Origin: Schizochytrium sp. CCTCC M209059
Taxonomy: Eukaryota > Sar > Bigyra > Thraustochytrida > Thraustochytriidae
Direction of reading: 5' to 3'
Assembly: GCA_000818945.1 (NCBI GenBank)
Contig: KN805431.1
Span: forward strand, 124,001-188,000
DNA length: 64,000 nt
Below the pieces are notes generated by a model that was not told the origin of the DNA, did no database searches, and saw only the letters and a program-made list of their open reading frames with translations. The stretch's first letter is position 1. Each line of letters begins with the position of its first letter. A program made the translations under genes and the position numbers. Positions 58,555 to 64,000 of this stretch are shown here, piece after piece.

Positions 58555-59784
58555 CTACTCGTCGTCCTCGTCCTCGTCGTCTCCCGAGAGAGAAGACACC
58601 CACTTCACAAAGGTAACAAGGAACTCCATAAAGGTAATTTCTCCTGAGCCATCGAGATCGAGCTCCTTCCAGCGCTCAGCGCTCATGAAACCACTAATGA
58701 GCTCGTCGTGCGTGCTCTCCTTGCGCATAATTGTCTTTCGGACTCTCTGCGGGCCAGCCGCGGGCTTTTCCTGCTCGCCGCCGTGGGCCGACCTTCCAGA
58801 ACCTAACGCGTTTGCGGGGTTATTCACCTCGCCAGACTCAATGTCGATTTCACCGCTTTCAGAGAGTTCCTTGTTGTTTTTCCACTCGTGGACGGCCATA
58901 TTGCGTCCTGAAGAAGAGGTACGCACCATCTGATCGAATTGAAGAAGATTCTTGTCCTTGCTGCCTTGCTTGTTGAAGAGCCCAGCAAAGCTTCCACGGC
59001 GACTGCCCGAGCGTTTTTGCGCGGCCAAGAGGAGCTGCGCAGGGTCCACGGAGTTGCGACGCGCTTGCGAGTCCCGTCGTCGCTGATTGCTTGCGCGCGT
59101 ATCTTTCGTCATTTCTGCCTCCCCGGTGCTCTGGTTGAGCGCCTCTTGCATGTCGTGGTAGCTGATGACGCCTGAGCACGAAACGTCAAAGGCGAGGAAC
59201 ATCTCGGTTGCGAGCTCGAATACACGGCGAACTCCCTTGGTGTCTGCAAAGATTTTTGAAGCAGACTTGACCTCGGCGTCATCGGCGAGCTCCGGAATAA
59301 GGTCGAGAATGTATGCAAGACCGATGCAGCAAATGAGTTCCTTGAATTGCACCGAGCCGTCCTTGGAGACGTCAGCATCGACGAAGATATCCTTGATCAC
59401 CTCCTTGCTGATGCCGGGGTTGAGTTTGTGCATGAGAATTTCCACCTCATTGAACTCGAGGCTGCCGCTTTGATCCGTGTCGGTCTCGTCGTACAGTCGG
59501 TGCAGCTCGCGAAAAGTCTTTTGCATTTTGGGAAAGTTCAATAGAACACGATTCACGCATGAATTGTGGGTTCTGCCGGCCTGCATGCGCTCCTTGTTCT
59601 TCTCTTTGAGCGTCTTGACGACGCGCTGCTCCAGAGCGCTTTGCGCCTCGTAGACTACCTTTCTCGGCTTTTGATTGTACTCAACGGAGCCGACTTCAGG
59701 ATGTGAGTTGCTGCGGACCACGCGCTCCATCGAGTGCGTCTGGGCGACGGTCGTCTTCTTCGCAACGCTTGCTGTGCCCCCCAT
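58555..59784 (-). CDS. Four EF-hand calcium-binding protein, possibly N-myristoylated
   Basis: 409 residues. Starts MGGTASVAKK, matching an N-myristoylation site (Gly2, Ser6), so membrane attachment is likely. EF-hand loops: D102-T-D-Q-S-G-S-L-E-F-N-E; D138-V-S-K-D-G-S-V-Q-F-K-E; D200-V-S-C-S-G-V-I-S-Y-H-D (last position Asp, not Glu); D376-L-D-G-S-G-E-I-T-F-M-E. A Ser/Arg-rich linker of about 150 residues (RRRDSQARRNSVDP, RSGSRRGSFAG) with likely basophilic kinase sites separates loops 3 and 4. The C-terminus is acidic. Not a clear calcineurin B or NCS protein; a calcium-sensing adaptor is the safest call. Confidence 0.88.
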   Translation of the reverse strand: MGGTASVAKKTTVAQTHSMERVVRSNSHPEVGSVEYNQKPRKVVYEAQSALEQRVVKTLKEKNKERMQAGRTHNSCVNRVLLNFPKMQKTFRELHRLYDETDTDQSGSLEFNEVEILMHKLNPGISKEVIKDIFVDADVSKDGSVQFKELICCIGLAYILDLIPELADDAEVKSASKIFADTKGVRRVFELATEMFLAFDVSCSGVISYHDMQEALNQSTGEAEMTKDTRASNQRRRDSQARRNSVDPAQLLLAAQKRSGSRRGSFAGLFNKQGSKDKNLLQFDQMVRTSSSGRNMAVHEWKNNKELSESGEIDIESGEVNNPANALGSGRSAHGGEQEKPAAGPQRVRKTIMRKESTHDELISGFMSAERWKELDLDGSGEITFMEFLVTFVKWVSSLSGDDEDEDDE

Positions 59785-61605
59785 GATGCGTAATGCGCGA
59801 AGCGCGTGCTGTGATCTCTACGATCGTCGATAACCTCGACGTCTGGCCTATGTATGTATCGGCGGCAGCGGAAACAGCACGAGCAGCTAGAGACAAAGGT
59901 TCGCCTTTGGACAAAAGAAAGTCCTGCGGCACGGCTCCGTCAATTCAAGCTCCTTTGATATCCACCAAGTTCCGCGCGCGCAAGCGCGCAAGCGCACGCA
60001 CGTCACCAACGCCGTCTGCTCTCGCGGCAGCCGGTCGACGTGCGTGGCGGCGAGGCCACGATGCGCCGCGGACGCCACTTGATCTGATCTTGACTAACCT
60101 TGGTTTGTTTGCCCCACCGTGCCACAAGAAAGGCCAAGCAAGCGAAGGCCGACCAGGTCGATGATGTAACTCGAAAAAAATGCCCCGTGGCTTGCCGGAA
60201 CTCTTCAGGCGGCCGGACTCGGGGACGGAAGGTGGAAATGGCTTGAACGAATAAGTGCGAGTCCCGCACCTTCCCAATAACGCCGCGCGCAAAAGAAGGA
60301 GAGATTTTACCTTATGAGTATACGCCCCTCACACTTACTCTCTCGTGCTCTCTCGCTCGCGCGCGCGCGCTCTCTCTCTCTCTCTCGCAGACTAGCTTGC
60401 TAGCTTGCTAGCTGGCTAGCTGGCCGGTTGGTTGGCTAGCTTGGCTGGCTGCTTGTGTGCAATCTACCTGGTTGCGTGCAGTACCAACCAAACTCAGACA
60501 ATTTCTTCTTTTGATCGGGCCAGAATCGAAGCTGTTGCGCCGATCAGTAAAGATAAAAACGGCGTCACCAAGAGCAAAATTAGAAAGCATCAGGCCGAGC
60601 CTCTAAGACTTCCCAACCCTTCAACGGACAACTTTCGCGCCTGACTCCGCCACTGCCCCCCCCCCCCCCCGAAAGCGCATTTGGCACGGACGCGGACCTG
60701 TGCACGAGTAGCGCCCCGAACGTGCGACAAAGAACTGTGCAGCTTTTGCGGCGAGGAGGACAAAGGACTCTCAGAGCTCGAGGCCCTCTCGCGGTCCCAA
60801 GCTACAAGCTAAGCTCGCCGGACAGTTCAGTTAAGATTACGGTTATTAAAACCGCTTGCAGCAGCCGTTACAGACTAACCACCTAACGATGACAGAAAAA
60901 CAAACTAATCTAACTGTCACGCCGTTTATGATCGCATCGCACGGCACGTGTGTGTGTGAATGGATGATTTTTTTTCCCGCGGCGCTGACCTAACGACCGT
61001 CGCCGCGCGCGCGAGGGCCCCGATCTCATATCCTCCGTCGCGTCTGGCAGGCACGGCGCCGCGAAAAAGCGGGCCTGCCGCGGTGGTTGGGCGCTCGAGC
61101 GAGCGAGCGAGCGAGCGAGGAAGCTAGCAGAAAAGCGTAGCAGGCACAAGCGGGAGCTTTTGGCTTTTGCCTTCAAGTTGTCTATCATAGCGTTGCTAGT
61201 ACTACGCACACTGCCCCGACCAAGCGAGCGCGGTCTGACAAGCAAACGACCTTTGCAGCCCATAAACTTTGCGCTCGCGCCCGCGACTAGACGACAGGCA
61301 GTCAATCAAGGCAAGGCAAGGCAAGGCAAGTCAAGGCTAGGCTAGCCAAAGCAAGCAAGCTTGCGCGCAGGGCAGACCAGTGCGTGCGTGCAGCGCCGTG
61401 TAGCGCGCAGCAGAGCAAGCAGGACTCGACCAATTGTGTGGAGAAAGGGAGTCGTCGCGACAACGACCGAGACATTGATTGATCGACGTCGAAGGCTGCG
61501 GCGCTTCTTGCACGCCAAACAGCTCGCCGCCGCGGTGGCAGCAGCAGAGACACGGGGCCAAAAGAGAGCGGGAGCGCTCGAGGAGGAAAACGTTGGGCAG
61601 TCGGT
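59785..61605. other. Divergent intergenic region, EF-hand protein / coiled-coil protein
   Basis: 1.8 kb. Contains (CT)n near 60368-60386, CTAGCTTG/GGCTAGCT runs (60388-60450), a C15 run (60656-60670), CGAGCGAG at 61094-61119 and (GGCAA)n at 61307-61336. No credible gene. Confidence 0.5.
61307..61336. repeat. (GGCAA)n pentamer tract
   Basis: About five AAGGC units, a one-base relative of the AAGCC pentamer found elsewhere in the window. Confidence 0.8.
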
Positions 61606-64000
61606 ATGAGCGCCGGCAAACGTGCCGGCGGGTGGTCCTTCGAGCCCGACTGGCTCATTGGGGGCGGCGACAAGGACCACGCTGTGCTGGAAGAGCTGTC
61701 AACTTGCCCGTCGTGGCTTACGCTGGAGAATACCCGGCAGCACAACTCGTCATCGCTAAACCTCACCAGCCACGCCATCGCAAAGCGGATCGATGCACTC
61801 GCGGACACTGATGCCGCAGCCGCAACCCTCACGAGAGAAAGCGAGCGGGCAGGCCACGAACTCCGTGAGGCACGAAACCAAATTTCCATTCTCCAAGCAG
61901 AACTACACCAGCGTGAGGCCCTGACGAGACACACCAAGGCGCAGAATCTGGTCCTTCGCAGCGAACTTGCCGGCTTCAAAAAGAACGTAGCCGACCTGAA
62001 CAATGAGCTCAAGGATCTGCACGACCATGTCCACTTTCTCAGACACATTACTGCGCCCACGCCTGATGCAGGTGCACTCGATGCATCGCTTGCCATGCTC
62101 CGCGGCCATGAACTCGAACAGGCGCGAAGTCGAGAAAAGGAAACCCGCGCCGCTCTCTGCACCTCAGAAACCGCACGCGAGCAGGTACAGATGGACCTCG
62201 AAAACGAGCGACAGAGCCGCAACGCGAGCGAGACGAGCTATCAGTCCGAGATTGACCGCCTCAATCTCGAAATCGCGCGCTTTAGCGCGCTGCACACATC
62301 GCGCGAACATCGAAATCTCACAGATGAAGCGCGTCACAGGGATCTCCTCGCTCACCAGGAGAAACATCTCGCCAGTGTTAAGGAAGACTTGCGCAGGGAG
62401 CGCGAAGAGGCTGTAGCATTGGAGGCCAAAAAGTGGCGCGCAGAGATTTTGCGCCATGAGGAAAGGCAAATGACGCTGACCGCAGAAATTGACGACCTCA
62501 AGCAGACGATCGAAGCACTTGGCACGAAGAGCCGCGAACAGGCCGACCAGCTCGAGCTCGCATACGCCGAAATCCATGGCCGAGGTCTCCAGGACCCACG
62601 CCAAGACGCTGACCGCGCGACGATTGACCGCGAGCTGAGCAAACAGCGCGAAAAGCTCTTGGCGGAATTTAACCGCGAGCGTACAGAGCTTCGACGCGAA
62701 CTGGCCCAACTGCGACAACTAGAAGTTACCCCCGGAATGACGCCGCCGCGCCGGCGCACGTCCTACGAAGAGGAAAAGGGAGACAAGCTTACTCCCGATT
62801 CCAAGGTCCACTCGCGCGATATGGGGGTCAACACCGAGAAAGACCCGCTTCTCGAGCGGCTCGGGGCCTACCACACACAGCTGCAGCTCGCCACGGATGA
62901 GCTTTCGCGAGCTAGCGAGGACAACAAGTACCTTTTTGGCAAGCTCGTGGCAGCATTCTGCGCGATTGAGGCCGCGCGTCGTATCAGCGAGCAGCAGCAA
63001 AAGAAGGCGATGGCTCGAAACGCTCATGCTGACGCGCACGTTGATCCTGGGGTGGCGCGGAGTCTGCATGCTCAAATTAGAGAGCTGGAGGAAAGCCAGG
63101 ATAAACTCGGCGCTCTCGCAGAGATGTGGGAAGACCAGGCCAACGAATTGGAGGCCACGCTCGCAGAACGCGAACGGGTTGCCGTACTGAACGAGGCAGC
63201 TCTTCGTGGCGCTCAACAGAGCGTCGACCAACTCCAGGACCAGCTCGCGAACGTGCGCAAGGAGTTCGAGTCGCGAATGAAGGCCGAGCGAAACCACCTC
63301 GAACACAAGCTCGACCAGGCTGGAGACGCCCTTGAGCGGAGCGCTCGTCGTATCGAGGACCAGGAGCACCGTCTCAGCGCGCTTAATGGCAAGGTCGAGG
63401 ATCTCGAGCGCACCAAGTCTGTTTTGGAGGCGGACTTGGCAATCGCTGAAAACGAGGTCATTCGCCTTCGCACTGAGCTCGCTCGTAAGAAGATGGAGCT
63501 CTCGCGCACCGAAAGGTCTCGCAGCCACGCGTCGACGCAGACGGACCCTACGACGAGTCTCGCGCTGCATACGGAAGAAAACACGCAGAGTCACGTCGAG
63601 GCTCTGCGTCGCGAGAGGAAGCGCTGGGAGGCCGAGAAGAACCGCGAGCTCAAGGCCATGCAAAAGAAGTTTGCCTCTTCCTTCAAGAAACAAGTGGCCA
63701 AAGTCCTTGGCGCCCGGCCCGAGATCCCGCGCAGCGAAGCCCTGGAAATGTCTCTCGTCAGCGTCGACTCAGCAGATCCGCTCGAAGCACCCCCCTCGAC
63801 TGCGACGACGGCGTTGGGCGGCGACGCGCGCAGCAACCTGCTGCACTTTAATCTTCAGGATTGCACGCCACCCGTGACGTCATTGGACCCGAATGCGCCT
63901 GCACCTGCGCTTCGAGGCGGCGTATGGATGCCGGACAGCATGCGTCATGGCCGAAACTTCCCTACTGTACCGCGCGACCTCCTTTCCACCGAGTTGGGAT
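61606..64000 (+). CDS. Coiled-coil protein, 3' end outside the window
   Basis: Open frame of 798 codons without a stop, starting ATG AGC GCC GGC. The N-terminus is MSAGKRAGGWSFEPDW, followed by WLTLEN and almost continuous heptad-type sequence from about residue 60 to 690 (for example ELHQREALTRHTKAQNLVLR and RIEDQEHRLSALNGKVEDLE). A short disordered break at about 370-420 carries TPPRRRTSYEEEKGD and DMGVNTEKD. HASTQTDPTT (TQT at 644-646) matches the dynein light chain LC8-binding motif. After residue 700 it is Ser/Pro/Ala-rich. Probably a centrosomal, ciliary or motor-adaptor scaffold; no specific family recognised. Confidence 0.85.
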   Translation, partial: MSAGKRAGGWSFEPDWLIGGGDKDHAVLEELSTCPSWLTLENTRQHNSSSLNLTSHAIAKRIDALADTDAAAATLTRESERAGHELREARNQISILQAELHQREALTRHTKAQNLVLRSELAGFKKNVADLNNELKDLHDHVHFLRHITAPTPDAGALDASLAMLRGHELEQARSREKETRAALCTSETAREQVQMDLENERQSRNASETSYQSEIDRLNLEIARFSALHTSREHRNLTDEARHRDLLAHQEKHLASVKEDLRREREEAVALEAKKWRAEILRHEERQMTLTAEIDDLKQTIEALGTKSREQADQLELAYAEIHGRGLQDPRQDADRATIDRELSKQREKLLAEFNRERTELRRELAQLRQLEVTPGMTPPRRRTSYEEEKGDKLTPDSKVHSRDMGVNTEKDPLLERLGAYHTQLQLATDELSRASEDNKYLFGKLVAAFCAIEAARRISEQQQKKAMARNAHADAHVDPGVARSLHAQIRELEESQDKLGALAEMWEDQANELEATLAERERVAVLNEAALRGAQQSVDQLQDQLANVRKEFESRMKAERNHLEHKLDQAGDALERSARRIEDQEHRLSALNGKVEDLERTKSVLEADLAIAENEVIRLRTELARKKMELSRTERSRSHASTQTDPTTSLALHTEENTQSHVEALRRERKRWEAEKNRELKAMQKKFASSFKKQVAKVLGARPEIPRSEALEMSLVSVDSADPLEAPPSTATTALGGDARSNLLHFNLQDCTPPVTSLDPNAPAPALRGGVWMPDSMRHGRNFPTVPRDLLSTELG

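Overview
The window is nuclear DNA from a protist with an intron-poor genome. Most genes are single open frames of 0.7 to 6.3 kb, in both orientations, separated by GC-rich noncoding DNA full of microsatellites. The gene content points to a stramenopile, most likely a thraustochytrid (labyrinthulomycete, Hondaea/Aurantiochytrium-like): very large intron-free surface proteins with beta-helix repeats and a TRP-like membrane end, a centrosomal CSPP1-like coiled-coil protein, a fungal-type TMEM16, and standard TGA/TAA/TAG stops. The lineage is inferred from gene architecture, not from a search. One assembly gap (148 N) lies inside a poly-G tract near 31.2 kb.

Layout. 0-9 kb: a DUSP-type ubiquitin hydrolase ending in a possible CaaX box, an NDUFAF5-like mitochondrial methyltransferase on the same strand, a DFRP1 (ZC3H15/Tma46)-like protein on the minus strand, then a J-domain remnant. 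9-13 kb: mostly noncoding, with a weak two-exon candidate and a broken pair of SAP-like modules. 13-23 kb: a CSPP1-like coiled-coil protein and an ARM/IQ protein transcribed divergently, then a PRA1-family protein. 23.8-39.7 kb: two tandem paralogous multidomain membrane proteins of more than 2000 residues each, separated by a repeat-rich spacer that holds the gap. 40-49 kb: a CANT1-type apyrase, nicotinate phosphoribosyltransferase, an MFS (spinster-like) transporter and an HSL-type alpha/beta hydrolase. 49-60 kb: a TPR protein, a cytosolic 5'-nucleotidase III-like protein, a TMEM16 protein, V-ATPase subunit D and a four-EF-hand protein. 61.6 kb to the end: a coiled-coil protein that runs out of the window.

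How they relate. These are mainly independent housekeeping genes, not an operon-like system. Possible functional groupings are cytoskeleton/centrosome (CSPP1-like, ARM/IQ protein, terminal coiled-coil protein with an LC8-like TQT site), membrane traffic and lipids (PRA1, TMEM16, V-ATPase D) and nucleotide/NAD metabolism (apyrase, NAPRT, 5'-nucleotidase III). The least ordinary content is the tandem surface-receptor pair, the DFRP1-like protein with zinc fingers apparently replaced by another domain, a TMEM16 lacking most Ca2+ ligands, and an 8-bp palindrome (TAGGCCTA) found ten times, only in noncoding DNA.
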